The notes beneath the pieces were generated by a model that saw nothing but the letters and a program-made list of their open reading frames with translations, had not been told where the DNA came from and ran no database searches. 64,000 nucleotides of DNA, from positions 20,998,001-21,062,000 of the forward strand of contig NC_079888.1 in assembly GCF_029227915.1 (NCBI RefSeq), in the 5' to 3' direction. A program made the translations under genes and the position numbers. Shown piece after piece: positions 1 to 13,482 of this stretch (the stretch's first letter is position 1; each line of letters begins with the position of its first letter). The stretch is from Hydractinia symbiolongicarpus. Lineage: Eukaryota; Cnidaria; Hydrozoa; Anthoathecata; Hydractiniidae.

Positions 1-1119
1 CTTAATTGAACTAACTTTGGACTGTGACCTGATAAATGTGATAAATGAGACAATTGGACTACAAGAAATAACATTCTTCTGAATTTGACGTGATTGCCGG
101 AACTCAGCGATTACACTGGGCACTGTGGTAGCGCTTCATTTAAGACTTAAGTTAAAAAAAAGTCATTTTTTTATTGTGGGATAAATCCTAGACGTTATAG
201 CGCGCTGAGGAAATAGCGACAGTTTCAAAAACTACATTTCATTGTCTTTCTAACGGTGTCAGTCCGTTTGAGTTTCAACGGTTGTGTCACATATTCGTAC
301 CAACATGTATTTAGCGATATTTTTTTGATATTACTAGGTTGCATCGCTATTGACAATGAAACGATTGACTGTGGGACTTAATCGAACTAACTTTGGACTG
401 TGACCTGATAAATGTGAAAAATGAGACAATTGGACTCCAAGGAATAACATTCTTCTTAATTTGACGTGATTGCCGGAACTCAGCGATTACACTGGCCGCT
501 GAGGTAGCGCTTCATTTAAGAGTTTAGATAAATAAGTCGTTTTTTACTGTGGGACCAATCCTAGCCATTAACGCGCGCTGAGGAAATAGCGAGAGTTTCA
601 AAAACTACATTTCATTGACTTTCTAACGGTGTCAGTCCGTTTGAGTTTCAACGGTTGTGTCACATATTCGTACCAACTTGTATTTAGCGATATTTTTTTG
701 ATATTACTAGGTTGCATCGCTTTTAAAAATGAAACGTTGACTGTGGAACTTAATTGAACTAACTTTGGACTGTGACCTGATAAATGTGATAAATGAGACA
801 ATTGGACTCCAAGAAATAACATTCTTCTTAATTTGACGTGATTGCCGGAACTCAGCGATTACACTGGGCCCTGTGGTAGCGCTTCATTTAAGAATTAAGA
901 TAAAAAAAGTCATTTTTTTATTGTGGGACCAATCCTAGCCATTATCGCGCGCTGAGGAAATAGCGACAGTTTCAAAAACTACATTTCATTGTCTTTCTAA
1001 CGGTGTCAGTCCGTTTGAGTTTCAACGGTTGTGTCACATATTCGTACCAACATGTATTTAGCGATAATTTTTTGATATTACTAGGTTGCATCGCTTTTAA
1101 CAATGAAACGATTGACTGT

Positions 1120-2613
1120 GGGACTTAATTGAACTAACTTTGGACTGTGACCTGATAAATGTAAAAAATGAGACAATTGGCCTCCAAGGAATAACATTTT
1201 TCTTAATTGACGTGATTGCCGGAACTCAGCGATTACACTGGGCTCTGTGGTAGCGCTTCATTTAAGAATTAAGATAAAAAAGTCATTTTTTTATTGTGGG
1301 ACCAATCCTACCCGTTATCGCGCGCTGAAGAAATAGCGACAGTTTCAAACACTACATTTCATTGATTTTCTAACGGTGTCAGTCCGTTTGGGTTAGAACG
1401 GTTGGGTAAGATATTCGTACCAACATGTATTTAGCGATATTTTTCTGATATTACTAGGTTGCATCGCTTTTAACTATGAAACGATTGACTGTGGGACTTA
1501 ATTGAGCTAACTTTGGACTGTCACCTGATAAATGTGATAAAAGAGACAATTGGACTTCAAGAAAAAACATTCTTCTTAATTTGACATGATTGCCGAAACT
1601 CAGCGATTACACTGGGCTCTGTGGTAGCGCTTCATTTAAGAATTATGATAAAAAAAGTCATTTTTTTATTGTGGGACCAATCCTAGCCATTATCGCGCGC
1701 TGAGGAAATAGCGACAGTTTCAAAAACTATATTTCATAGACTTTCTAACGGTGTCAGTCTGTTTGAGTTTCAACGGTTGTGTCACATATTCGTAGAAACA
1801 TGTATTTAGCGATATTTTTTTGATATTACTAGGTTGCATCGCTTTTAACAATGAAACGATTGACTGTGGGACTTAATTGAACTAACTTTGGACTGTGACC
1901 TGATAAATGTGAAAAATGAGACAATTGGACTCCAAGGAATAACATTCTTCTTAATTGACGTGATTGCCGGAACTCAGCGATTACACTGGGCTCTGTGGTA
2001 GCGCTTCATTTAAGAATTAAGATAAAAAAGTCATTTTTTTATTGTGGGACCAATCCTACCCGTTATCGCGCGCTGAAGAAATAGCGACAGTTTCAAAAAC
2101 TACATTTCATTGACTTTCTAACGGTGTCAGTCCGTTTGGGTTAGAACGGTTGGGTAACATATTTGTACCAACATGTATTTAGCGATATTTTTCTGATATT
2201 ACTAGGTTGCATCGCTTTTAACTATGAAACGATTGACTGTGGGACTTAATTGAGCTAACTTTGGACTGTCACCTGCTAAATGTGATAAAAGAGACAATTG
2301 GACTTCAAGAAAAAACATTCTTCTTAATTTGACATGATTGCCGAAACTCAGCGATTACACTGGGCTCTGTGGTAGCGCTTCATTTAAGAATTATGATAAA
2401 AAAAGTCATTTTTTTATTGTGGGACCAATCCTAGCCATTATCGCGCGCTGAGGAAATAGCGACAGTTTCAAAAACTATATTTCATAGACTTTCTAACGGT
2501 GTCAGTCTGTTTGAGTTTCAACGGTTGTGTCACATATTCGTAGAAACATGTATTTAGCGATATTTTTTTGATATTACTAGGCTGCATCGCTTTTAACAAT
2601 GAAACGTTGACTG
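1120..2613 (+). repeat. Dimeric higher-order repeat, ~747 bp, two units
   Basis: A two-monomer unit occurs twice in tandem. The rare variant TTGGACTTCAAGAAAAAAC appears near 1550 and again near 2298, and the GGGTTAGAACGGTTGGGTAA variant near 1390 and 2137. Unit edges are approximate because only diagnostic variants were compared. Confidence 0.7.
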
Positions 2614-5600
2614 TGGGACTTAATTGAACTAACTTTGGACTGTGACCTGATAAATGTGATAAATGAGACAATTGGACACCAAGAAATAACATTCTTCTTA
2701 ATTTGACATGATTGCCGAAACTCAGCGAATACACTGGGCTCTGTGGTAGCGCTTCATTTAGGAATTAAGTTAAAAAAAGTCATTTTTTTATTGTGGGACC
2801 AATCCTAGACGTTATCGCGCGCTGAGGAAATAGCGACAGTTTCAAAAACTACATTTCATTGTCTTTCTAACGGTGTCAGTCCGTTTGAGTTTCAACGGTT
2901 GTGTCACATATTCGTACCAACATATGTTTAGCGATATTTTTCTGATATTACTAGGTTGCGTCGCTTTTAACTATGAAACGATTGACTGTGGGACTTAATT
3001 GAGCAAACTTTGGACTGTCTCCTGATAAATGTGATAAAGCAGACAATTGGACTCCAAGAAATAACATTCTTGTTAACTTGACAAGATTGCCGAAACTCAG
3101 CGATTACACTGGGCTCTGTGGTAGCGCTTCATTTAAGAATTAAGATAAAAAGTCATTTTTTTGTTGTGGTACCAATCCTAGCCAATATCTCGCGCTGAAG
3201 AAATAGCGACAGTTTCAAAAACTACATTTCATTGACTTTCGAACGGTGTCAGTCCGTTTGAGTTACAAGGGTTGGGTCACATATTCGTACCAACATGTAT
3301 TTAGCGATATTTTTTTGATATTACTAGGTTGCATCGCTTTTAACAATGAAACGTTGACTGTGGGACTTAATTGAACTAACTTTGGACTGTGACCTGATAT
3401 ATGTGATAAATGAGACAATTGGACTCCAAGAAATAACATTCTTGTTAATTTCACGTGATTGCCGGAACTGAGCGATGACATTGGGCACTGTGGTAGCGCT
3501 TCATTAAAAAATTAAGCTAAAAAAGTCATTTTTTTACTGTGGGACCTATCCTAGCCATTAGCGCGCGTTAAAGAAAAAGCGACAGTTTCAAAAACTACTT
3601 TTCATTGACTTTCCAACGGTGTCAGTCCGTTTGAGTTGCAACGGTTGGGTCACATATTCGTACCAACATGTATTTAGCGATATTTTTCTGATACTACTAG
3701 GGTGCATCGCTTTTAACTATGAAACAATTGACTGTGGGACTTAATTGAGCTAACTTTGGACTGTCACCTGATAAATGTGATAAAAGAGACAATTGGACTC
3801 CAAGAAAAAACATTCTTCTTAATTTGACATGATTGCCGAAACTCAGCGATTACACTGGGCTCTGTGGTAGCGCTTCATTTAAGAATTATGATAAAAAAAG
3901 TCATTTTTTTATTGTGGGACCAATCCTAGCCATTATCGCGCGCTGAGGAAATAGCGACAGTTTCAAAAACTACATTTCATTGACTTTCGAACAGTGTCAG
4001 TCCGTTTGAGTTACAAGGGTTGGGTCACATATTCGTACCAACATGTATTTAGCGATATTTTTTGATATTACTAGGTTGCATCGCTTTTAACAATGAAACG
4101 TTGACTGTGGGACTTAATTGAACTAACTTTGGACTGTGACCTGATAAATGTGATAAATGAGACATTTGGACTCCAAGAAATAACATTCTTGTTAATTTCA
4201 CGTGATTGCCGGAACTGAGCGATTACACTGGGCACTGTGTTAGCGCTTCATTTAAAAATTAAGCTAAAAAAGTCATTTTTTTACTCTGGGACCTATCCTA
4301 GCCGTTAGCGCGCGTTAAAGAAAAAGCGACAGTTTCAAAAACTACTTTTCATTGACTTTCTAACGGTGTCAGTCCGTTTGAGTTTCAACGGTTGGGTCAC
4401 ATATTCGTACCAACATGTATTTAGCGATATTTTTCTGATACTACTAGGTTGCATCGCTTTTAACTATGAAACGATTGACTGTGGGACTTAATTGGGCTAA
4501 CTTTGGACTGTCACCTGTTAAATGTGATAAAGGAGACAATTGGACTCCAAGAAAAAACATTCTTCTTAATTTGACATGATTGCCGAAACTCAGCGATTAC
4601 ACTGGGCTCTGTGGTAGCGCTTCATTTAAGAATTATGATAAAAAAAGTCATTTTTTTATTGTGGGACCAATCCTAGCCATTATCGCGCGCTGAGGAAATA
4701 GCGACAGTTTCAAAAACTACATTTCATAGACTTTCTAACGGTGTCAGTCTGTTTGAGTTTCAATGGTTGTGTCACATATTCGTACCAACATGTATTTAGC
4801 GATACTTTTTTGATATTACTAGGTTGCATCGCTTTTAACAATGAAACGTTGACTGTGGGACTTAATTGAACTAACTTTGGACTGTGACCTGATAAATGTG
4901 ATAAATGAGACAATTGGACACCAAGAAATAACATTCTTCTTAATTTGACATGATTGCCGAAACTCAGCGAATACACTGGGCTCTGTGGTAGCGCTTCATT
5001 TAGGAATTAAGTTAAAAAAAGTCATTTTTTTATTGTGGGACCAATCCTAGACGTTATCGCGCGCTGAGGAAATAGCGACAGTTTCAAAAACTACATTTCA
5101 TTGTCTTTCTAACGGTGTCAGTCCGTTTGAGTTTCAACGGTTGTGTCACATATTCGTACCAACATATGTTTAGCGATATTTTTCTGATATTACTAGGTTG
5201 CGTCGCTTTTAACTATGAAACGATTGACTGTGGGACTTAATTGAGCAAACTTTGGACTGTCTCCTGATAAATGTGATAAAGCAGACAATTGGACTCCAAG
5301 AAATAACATTCTTGTTAACTTGACAAGATTGCCGAAACTCAGCGATTACACTGGGCTCTGTGGTAGCGCTTCATTTAAGAATTAAGATAAAAAGTCATTT
5401 TTTTATTGTGGGACCAATCCTAGCCATTATCGCGCGCTGAGGAAATAGCGACAGTTTCAAAAACTACATTTCATAGACTTTCTAACGGTGTCAGTCTGTT
5501 TGAGTTTCAATGGTTGTGTCACATATTCGTACCAACATGTATTTAGCGATACTTTTTTGATATTACTAGGTTGCATCGCTTTTAACAATGAAACGTTGAC

Positions 5601-6829
5601 TGTGGGACTTAATTGAACTAACTTTGGACTGTGACCTGATAAATGTGATAAATGAGACAATTGGACACCAAGAAATAACATTCTTCTTAATTTGACATGA
5701 TTGCCGAAACTCAGCGATTACACAGGGCTCTGTGGTAGCGCTTCATTTAAGAATTAAGTTAAAAAAAGTCATTTTTTTATTGTGGGACCAATCCTAGACG
5801 TTATCGCGCGCTATAGAAATAGCGACAATTTCAAAAACTACATTTCATTGTTTTTCTAACGGTGTCAGTCCGTTTGAGTTTCAACGGTTGTGTCACATAT
5901 TCGTACCAACATGTATTTAGCGATATTTTTTTGATATTACTAGGTTGCATCGCTTTTAACAATGAAACGATTGACTGTGGGACTTAATTGAACTAACTTC
6001 GGACTGTCTCCTGATAAATGTGATAAAGGAGACAATTGGACTCCAAGGAATAACATTCTTGTTAACATGACTTGATTGACGAAACTCAGCGATTACACTG
6101 GGCTCTGTGGTAGCGCTTCATTTAAGAATTAAGATAAAAAGTCATTTTTTTATTGTGGGACCAATCCTAGCCAATATCGCGCGCTGAGGAAATAGCGACA
6201 GTTTCAAAAACTACATTTCATTGACTTTCTAACGGTGTCAGTCCGTTTGAGTTTCAATGGTTGTGTCACATATTCGTACCAACATGTATTAAGCGATGTT
6301 TTTTGATATTACTAGATTGCATCGCTTTTAACAATGAAACGTTGACTGTGGAACTTAATTGAACTAACTTTGGACTGTGACCTGATAAATGTGATAAATG
6401 AGACAATTGGACTCCAAGAAATAACATTCTTCTTAATTTGACGTGATTGCCGGAACTTAGCGATTACACTGGGCTCTGTGGTAGCGCTTCATTTAAGAAT
6501 TAAGATAAAAAGTCATTTTTTTATTGTGGGACCAATCCTAGCAATGATCTCGCGCTGAAGAAATAGCGACAGTTTCAAAAACTACATTTCATTGACTTCC
6601 TAACGGTGTCAGTTCGTTTGAGTTACAACGGTTGGGTCACATATTCGTACCAACATGTATTTAGCGATATTTTTTTGATATTACTAGGTTGCATCGCTTT
6701 TAACAATGAAACGTTGACTGTGGGACTTAATTGAACTAACTTTGGACTGTGACCTGATAAATGAGATAAAAGAGACAATTGGACTCCAAGAAATAACATT
6801 CTTGTTAACTTGACGTGATTGCCGGAACT

Positions 6830-8190
6830 CAGCGATTACACTGGGCACTGTTGTAGCGCTTCATTTAAAAATTAGGCTAGAAAAAGTCATCTTTTTACTG
6901 TGGGACCTATCCTAGCCGTTCGCGTGCGTTGAAGAAAAAGCGACAGTTTCAAAAACTACATTTCATTGACTTTCTGACGGGGTCAGTCCGTTTGACTTAC
7001 AACGGTTGGGTCACATATTCGTACCAACATGTATTTAGCGATATTTTTTTGATATTACTAGGTTGCATCGCTTTTAACAATGAAACGATTGACTGTGGGA
7101 TTTAATTGAACTAACTTTGGACTGTCTCCTGATAAATGTGATAAAGGAGACAATTGGACTCCAAGAAATAACATTCTTGTTAACTTGACATGATTGACGA
7201 AACTCAGCGATTACACTGGGCTCTGTGGTAGCGCTTCATTTAAGAATTATGATAAAAAAGTCATTTTTTTATTGTGGGACCAATCCTAGCCATTATCGCG
7301 CGCTGAGGAAATAGCGACAGTTTCAAAAACTACATTTCATTGACTTTCTAACGGTGTCAGTCCGTTTGAGTTTCAATGGTTGTGTCACATATTCGTACCA
7401 ACATGTATTAAGCGATGTTTTTTGATATTACTAGATTGCATCGCTTTTAACAATGAAACGTTGACTGTGGAACTTAATTGAACTAACTTTGGACTGTGAC
7501 CTGATAAATGTGATAAATGAGACAATTGGACTCCAAGAAATAACATTCTTGTTAACTTGACGTGATTGCCGGAACTCAGCGATTACACTGGGCACTGTTG
7601 TAGCGCTTCATTTAAAAATTAGGCTAAAAAAAGTCATCTTTTTACTGTGGGACCTATCCTAGCCGTTCGCGTGCGTTGAAGAAAAAGCGACAGTTTCAAA
7701 AACTACATTTCATTGACTTTCTGACGGGGTCAGTCCGTTTGACTTACAACGGTTGGGTCACATATTCGTACCAACATGTATTTAGCGATATTTTTTTGAT
7801 ATTACTAGGTTGCATCGCTTTTAACAATGAAACGATTGACTGTGGGACTTAATTGAACTAACTTTGGACTGTCTCCTGATAAATGTGATAAAGGAGACAA
7901 TTGGACTCCAAGAAATAACATTCTTGTTAACTTGACATGATTGACGAAACTCAGCGATTACACTGGGCTCTGTGGTAGCGCTTCATTTAAGAATTATGAT
8001 AAAAAAGTCATTTTTTTATTGTGGGACCAATCCTAGCCATTATCGCGCGCTGAGGAAATAGCGACAGTTTCAAAAACTACATTTCATTGAATTTCTAACG
8101 GTGTCAGTCCGTTTGAGTTTCAATGGTTGTGTCACATATTCGTACCAACATGTATTAAGCGATATTTTTTGATATTACTAGATTGCATCG
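6830..8190 (+). repeat. Dimeric higher-order repeat, 747 bp
   Basis: The diagnostic variant CTGACGGGGTCAGTCCG occurs at 6974 and 7721, 747 bp apart. The CGCGTGCGTTGAAG core and the AAGCGATGTTTTTTG variants sit around each copy. The same CTGACGGGG class reappears in the right arm near 24.6, 27.2, 28.7, 30.2, 31.7 and 32.9 kb, linking the two arms. Confidence 0.7.
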
Positions 8191-9849
8191 CTTTTAACAA
8201 TGAAACGTTGACTGTGGAACTTAATTGAACTAACTTTGGACTGTGATCTGATAAATGTGATAAATGAGACAATTGGACTCCAAGAAATAACATTCTTCTT
8301 AATTTGACGTGATTGCCGGAACTCAGCGATTACACAGGGCTCTGTGGTAGCGCTTCATTTAAGAATTAAGATAAAAAAGTCATTTTTTTATTGTGGGACC
8401 AATCCTACCCGTTATTGCGCGCTGAAGAAATAGCGACAGTTTCACAAACTACATTTCATTGACTTTCTAACGGTGTCAGTCCGTTTGGGTTACAACGGTT
8501 GGGTAACATATTCGTACCAACATGTATGTAGCGATATTTTTCTGATATTACTAGGTTGCATGGCTTTTAACAATGAATCGATTGACTGTGGGACTTAATT
8601 GATCTAACTTTGGACTGTCACCTGATAAATGTGGTAAAAGAGACAATTGGACACCAAGAAAAAACATTCTTCTTAATTTGACATGATTGCCGAAACTCAG
8701 CGATTACACTGGGCTCTGTGGTAGCGCTTCATTTAAGAATTATGATAAAAAAAGTCATTTTTTTATTGTGGGACCAATCCTAGCCATTATCGCGCGCTGA
8801 GGAAATAGCGACAGTTTCAAAAACTACATTTCATAGACTTTCTAACGGTGTCAGTCTGTTTGAGTTTCAATGGTTGTGTCACATATTCGTACCAACATGT
8901 ATTTAGCGATACTTTTTTGATATTACTAGGTTGCGTCGCTTTTAACAATGAAACGTTGACTGTGGGACTTAATTGAACTAACTTTGGACTGTGACCTGAT
9001 AAATGTGATAAATGAGACAATTGGACACCAAGAAATAACATTCTTCTTACTTTGACATGATTGCCGAAACTCAGCGATTACACAGGGCTCTGTGGTAGCG
9101 CTTCATTTAAAAATTAAGTTAAAAAAAGTCATTTTTTTATTGTGGGACCAATCCTAGACGTTATCGCGCGCTATAGAAATAGCGACAATTTCAAAAACTA
9201 CATTTCATTGTCTTTCTAACGGAGTCAGTCCGTTTGAGTTTCAACGGTTGTGTCACATATTCGTACCAACATGTATTTAGCGATATTTTTTTGATATTAC
9301 TAGGTTGCATCGCTTTTAACAATGAAACGATTGACTGTGGGACTTAATTGAACTAACTTTGGACTGTCTCCTGATAAATGTGATAAAGGAGACAATTGGA
9401 CTCCAAGAAATAACATTCTTGTTAACTTGACATGATTGACGAAACTCAGCGATTACACTGGGCTCTGTGGTAGCGCTTCATTTAAGAATTAAGATAAAAA
9501 AAGTCATTTTTTTAATGTGGGACCAATCCTAGCCGTTATCGCGCGCTAAAGAAATAGCGACAGTTTCCAGAACTACATTTCATTGACTTTCTAACGGTCT
9601 CAGTCCGTTTGTGTTACAACGGTTGGGTCACATATTCGTACCAACATGTATTTAGCGATATTTTTTGATATTACTAGGTTGCATCGCTTTTAACAATGAA
9701 ACGATTGACTGTGGGACTTAATTGAACTAACTTTGGACTGTCTCCTTATAAATGTGATAAAGGAGACAATTGGACTCCAAGAAATAACATTCTTGTTAAC
9801 TTGACATGATTGACGAAACTCAGCGATTACACTGGGCTCTGTGGTAGCG

Positions 9850-12110
9850 CTTCATTTAAGAATTAAGATAAAAAAAGTCATTTTTTTAATGTGGGACCAA
9901 TCCCAGCCGTTATTGCGCGCTAAAGAAATAGCGACAGTTTCCAGAACTACATTTCATTGACTTTCTAACGGTCTCAGTCCGTTTGTCTTACAACGGTTGG
10001 GTCACATATTCGTACCAACATGTATTTAGCGATATTTTTCTGATATTACCAGGTTGCATCGCTTTTAACTATGAAACGGTTGACTGTGGGACTTAATTGA
10101 GCTAACTTTGGACTGTCACCTGATAAATGTGATAAAAGAGACAATTGGACTCCAAGAAAAAACATTCTTCTTAATTTGACATGATTGCCGAAACTCAGCG
10201 ATTACACTAGGCTCTGTGGTAGCGCTTCATTTAAGAATTATGATAAAAAAGTCATTTTTTTATTGTGGGACCAATTCTAGCCATTATCGCGCGCTGAGTA
10301 AATAGCGACAGTTTCAAAAACTACATTTCATTGACTTTCTAACGGTGTCAGTCCGTTTGAGTTTCAATGGTTGTGTCACATATTCGTACCAACATGTATT
10401 AGGCGATGTTTTTTGATATTACTAGATTGCATCGCTTTTAACAATGAAACGTTGACTGTGGAACTTAATTGAACTAACTTTGGACTGTGATCTGATAAAT
10501 GTGATAAATGAGACAATTGGACTCCAAGAAATAACATTCTTCTTAATTTGACGTGATTGCCGGAACTCAGCGATTACACAGGGCTCTGTGGTAGCGCTTC
10601 ATTTAAGAATTAAGATAAAAAAGTCATTTTTTTATTGTGGGACCAATCCTACCCGTTATTGCGCGCTGAAGAAATAGCAACAGTTTCAAAAACTACATTT
10701 CATTGACTTTCTAACGGTGTCAGTCCGTTTGGGTTACAACGGTTGGGTAACATATTCGTACCAACATGTATGTAGCGATATTTTTCTGATATTACTAGGT
10801 TGCATGGATTTTAACAATGAAACGATTGACTGTGGGAGTTAATTGAGCTAACTTTGGACTGTGACCTGATAAATGTGATAAATGAGACAATTGGACTCCA
10901 AGAAATAACATTCTTGTTAACTTGACGTGATTGCCGGAACTCAGCGATTACACTGGGCACTGTTGTAGCGCTTCATTTAAGAATTAAGATAAAAAAAAGT
11001 CATTTTTTTAATGTGGGACCAATCCTAGCCGTTATTGCGCGCTAAAGAAATAGCGACAGTTTCCAGAACTACATTTCATTGACTTTCTAACGGTCTCAGT
11101 CCGTTTGTCTTACAACGGTTGGGTCACATATTTGTACCAACATGTATTTAGCGATATTTTTCTGATATTACCAGGTTGCATCGCTTTTAACTATGAAACG
11201 GTTGACTGTGGGACTTAATTGAGCTAACTTTGGACTGTCACCCGATAAATGTGATAAAAGAGACAATTGGACTCCAAGAAAAAACATTCTTCTTAATTTG
11301 ACATGATTGCCGAAACTCAGCGATTACACTAGGCTCTGTGGTAGCGCTTCATTTAAGAATTATGATAAAAAAGTCATTTTTTTATTGTGGGACCAATTCT
11401 AGCCATTATCGCGCGCTGAGTAAATAGCGACAGTTTCAAAAACTACATTTCATTGACTTTCTAACGGTGTCAGTCCGTTTGAGTTTCAATGGTTGTGTCA
11501 CATATTCGTACCAACATGTATTAGGCGATGTTTTTTGATATTACTAGATTGCATCGCTTTTAACAATGAAACGTTGACTGTGGAACTTAATTGAACTAAC
11601 TTTGGACTGTGATCTGATAAATGTGATAAATGAGACAATTGGACTCCAAGAAATAACATTCTTCTTAATTTGACGTGATTGCCGGAACTCAGCGATTACA
11701 CAGGGCTCTGTGGTAGCGCTTCATTTAAGAATTAAGATAAAAAAGTCATTTTTTTATTGTGGGACCAATCCTACCCGTTATTGCGCGCTGAAGAAATAGC
11801 AACAGTTTCAAAAACTACATTTCATTGACTTTCTAACGGTGTCAGTCCGTTTGGGTTACAACGGTTGGGTAACATATTCGTACCAACATGTATGTAGCGA
11901 TATTTTTCTGATATTACTAGGTTGCATGGATTTTAACAATGAAACGATTGACTGTGGGAGTTAATTGAGCTAACTTTGGACTGTGACCTGATAAATGTGA
12001 TAAATGAGACAATTGGACACCAAGAAATAACATTCTTGTTAACTTGACGTGATTGCCGGAACTCAGCGATTACACTGGGCACTGTTGTAGCGCTTCATTT
12101 AAGAATTAAG
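9850..12110 (+). repeat. Trimeric higher-order repeat, 1122 bp, two units
   Basis: The variant CGGTCTCAGTCCGTTTGTC is found near 9968 and 11090, and TTAGGCGATGTTTTTTG near 10399 and 11521, both 1122 bp (three monomers) apart. The second unit runs almost to the transposon insertion at 12193. Confidence 0.75.
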
Positions 12111-12186
12111 ATAAAAAAAAGTCATTTTTTTAATGTGGGACCAATCCTAGCCGTTATCGCGCGCTAAAAAAATAGCGACAGTTTCC

Positions 12187-12192
12187 AGAACT
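12187..12192 (+). repeat. Target site duplication, left (AGAACT)
   Basis: AGAACT directly precedes the transposon and repeats directly after it at 22726. In uninterrupted monomers (for example 26097-26102) the site is single: CCAGAACTACATTTC. Because the site starts AG and ends CT, bases can be moved between duplication and inverted repeat, so 6, 4 or 2 bp are all formally possible. Confidence 0.85.
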
Positions 12193-12206
12193 CGATGTAG
12201 TTAAGG
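12193..12206 (+). repeat. Terminal inverted repeat, left
   Basis: CGATGTAGTTAAGG, a perfect 14 bp match to the reverse complement of the right end. If the duplication is shortened, the inverted repeat can be read as 16 bp, CTCGATGTAGTTAAGG. The following TGGGGATCTGC is not matched on the right. Confidence 0.88.
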
Positions 12207-12366
12207 TGGGGATCTGCAAAATACACGCTTTTTCCGCTTTTTTAAAGGTTGGACTTTTTGGCTCTTGTAGATAATCGGAAGTGTACATGGAGCCATAAGA
12301 AGATGTAATATCTGATTTACAGTTCTTCCACGATCATTTTAAGGCCTGGGTTACACTCAAGGTTTT

Positions 12367-12438
12367 TATAAGCGTGAGATATGCTCCCTTAAAGTGCTTA
12401 TACTTTTAAGGGGTTTTTTGGAAAATCGCACGCTTATA
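12367..12438. repeat. Nested hairpin near the transposon left end
   Basis: Outer arms TATAAGCGTG (12367-12376) and CACGCTTATA (12429-12438) are exact inverted repeats. Within them CCCTTAAAGT (12386) faces ACTTTTAAGGG (12402), an imperfect inner hairpin. Flanking GGTTACACTC and GAGTGAAAGTAA are also roughly inverted, so this may be a small MITE rather than part of the host transposon. Confidence 0.55.
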
Positions 12439-12814
12439 TTAAAGTGTCTAGAGTCATTCGAGTGAAAGTAAAACGGGTAATAAGATGGGTTATCATTTTC
12501 TAAAAGGTCTGCGGGCTATTGTCTCTTAGACAAGGAAATAAATGCAAAAGTATTAAACTTTTTTGTCACCCTTGGACCTAAAAGTTTACATTCTCTGCTG
12601 GACACGCGCATATACACCGCAGACTTTACATAAACTGATAAACTAATTACTGCTCTTTCCAAATATTACAATATTTGTGTGTGTTTAGTGGCAAATAAGT
12701 ATGCGAAAGATGAATAAAGACATGATGTGTTGGCTAGGGTAATGAATCAAAACAAACATAGGGAAAATCAGTAAAAGGATAATTACCAGACCAGAACGGA
12801 CGGGCATTTTTCAG

Positions 12815-12873
12815 CCAATCAGATTACAGAATGACTTTGGACAGTCCTAATAATGGCGGTATTTTGGCGGAAA
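12815..12873 (+). promoter_or_regulatory. Putative promoter cluster: CCAAT, YY1-like, E2F-like
   Basis: CAGCCAATCAG contains a CCAAT box at 12815-12819. About 35 bp further come AATGGCGG (12852, YY1-like) and TTTTGGCGGAAA (12862, E2F-like). The cluster lies about 1.1 kb upstream of the first ATG of the gene and is more GC-rich than its surroundings. With the possible 5' UTR splice donor at 12931 it would drive the plus-strand gene. E2F and CCAAT sites would fit expression in dividing cells. This is motif matching only. Confidence 0.35.
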
Positions 12874-13023
12874 AAATGACAACATCTTAAAACTTTGTGC
12901 TTTTTGGAAGTAAGGTGAAAAAGACTTTAGGTGAGATATCTATACATTACTTTAATCATTAATTTGTAAGTCTAGCTTCTTTGAAGCATAATTAGCTAAT
13001 ATAAGTTTGGAAAATTCTTCTGG

Positions 13024-13213
13024 CAGCTATATAGCTAGCTATATATACAGCTAGACTAGAGAGCTATTTACAAGTGCTGTCCTAGATAAAATTATATAAT
13101 TTAGCAGTCACGCATCCTCTCAGGCGCGTTGTCACATGACTCGGCAAAAAATGACAATTTTCTGTTTTTAATTTGATGAAAGGAAAGTATATATAGCTTT
13201 AGCTAGCTACTGG
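13024..13213. repeat. AGCTAGCT-rich subterminal segment, left
   Basis: 13024-13066 is a run of GCTATATAGCTAGCTATATA-type palindromes, and 13188-13213 repeats TATATAGCTTTAGCTAGCTAC. The same TAGCTAGCT motif clusters near the other end of the transposon at 22195-22304. Simple-sequence origin and subterminal transposase-binding sites are both possible. Confidence 0.45.
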
Positions 13214-13482
13214 CTACTGTGAAAACTGTGAAAACTAAACTCTGAATATATTTTACTGTGTCTGGAGGGAATATGGTAACTAAATTACTTAATAAAGTCT
13301 AGTTAGTAAGAAAATACAGTTTAATTCAATCAACGACTTTCATTGTGATGCGATGGTGTTTATATTCTCAGACCCCTTGCTCTGGGTGTTTTTGAGATTT
13401 TGTTTACCGTCCGAAGTTACAAGATGTCCGAGTGTACTGATGTAGATGTACTTTCTGAATGCACACTACTTCATTAAGTTAC

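Larger units (their letters stand above)
1..12192 (+). repeat. Satellite array, left arm (~374 bp monomer)
   Basis: About 32 head-to-tail copies of a 372-375 bp monomer, all in one orientation. Landmarks recurring in order in each copy are: ACTACATTTCATTGAC, a CACATATTCGTACCAACATG segment, TAGCGATAT, GGTTGCATCGCTTTTAAC, GACTGTGGGACTTAATTG, AGACAATTGGACTCCAAG, TGCCGGAACTCAGCGATTAC, TGTGGTAGCGCTTCATTTAAG, an A-tract/GTC/T-tract (AAAAAAGTCATTTTTTT), and a CpG-rich core (ATCGCGCGCTGAGG and variants). Monomers differ by substitutions and 1-3 bp indels, mostly in the T-tract and the CpG core. I find no coding gene; minus-strand open frames of 74 codons are by-products of the monomer. The arm runs off the window start and stops at the transposon insertion. 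Confidence 0.97.

Noticed and set aside
105-350. Ancestral half-monomer duplication (GACTGTGGGAC and TATTGTGGGACC, 179 bp apart, with TCGCTTTTAAC and GCGCTTCATTTAAG before them)
   Set aside because: Similarity is limited to a few short words with unequal spacing; too weak without an alignment.
598-822. Conserved minus-strand 74-codon frames repeated in about two dozen monomers (here and, for example, 8817, 24970, 32077, 53643, 58434)
   Set aside because: They are the same 225 bp of the satellite monomer read backwards. Most sister monomers break the frame with substitutions or indels, no promoter or splice context is seen, and differences look neutral.
1-12192. CRISPR-like array
   Set aside because: Regular spacing comes from contiguous 374 bp tandem monomers with no unique spacers.
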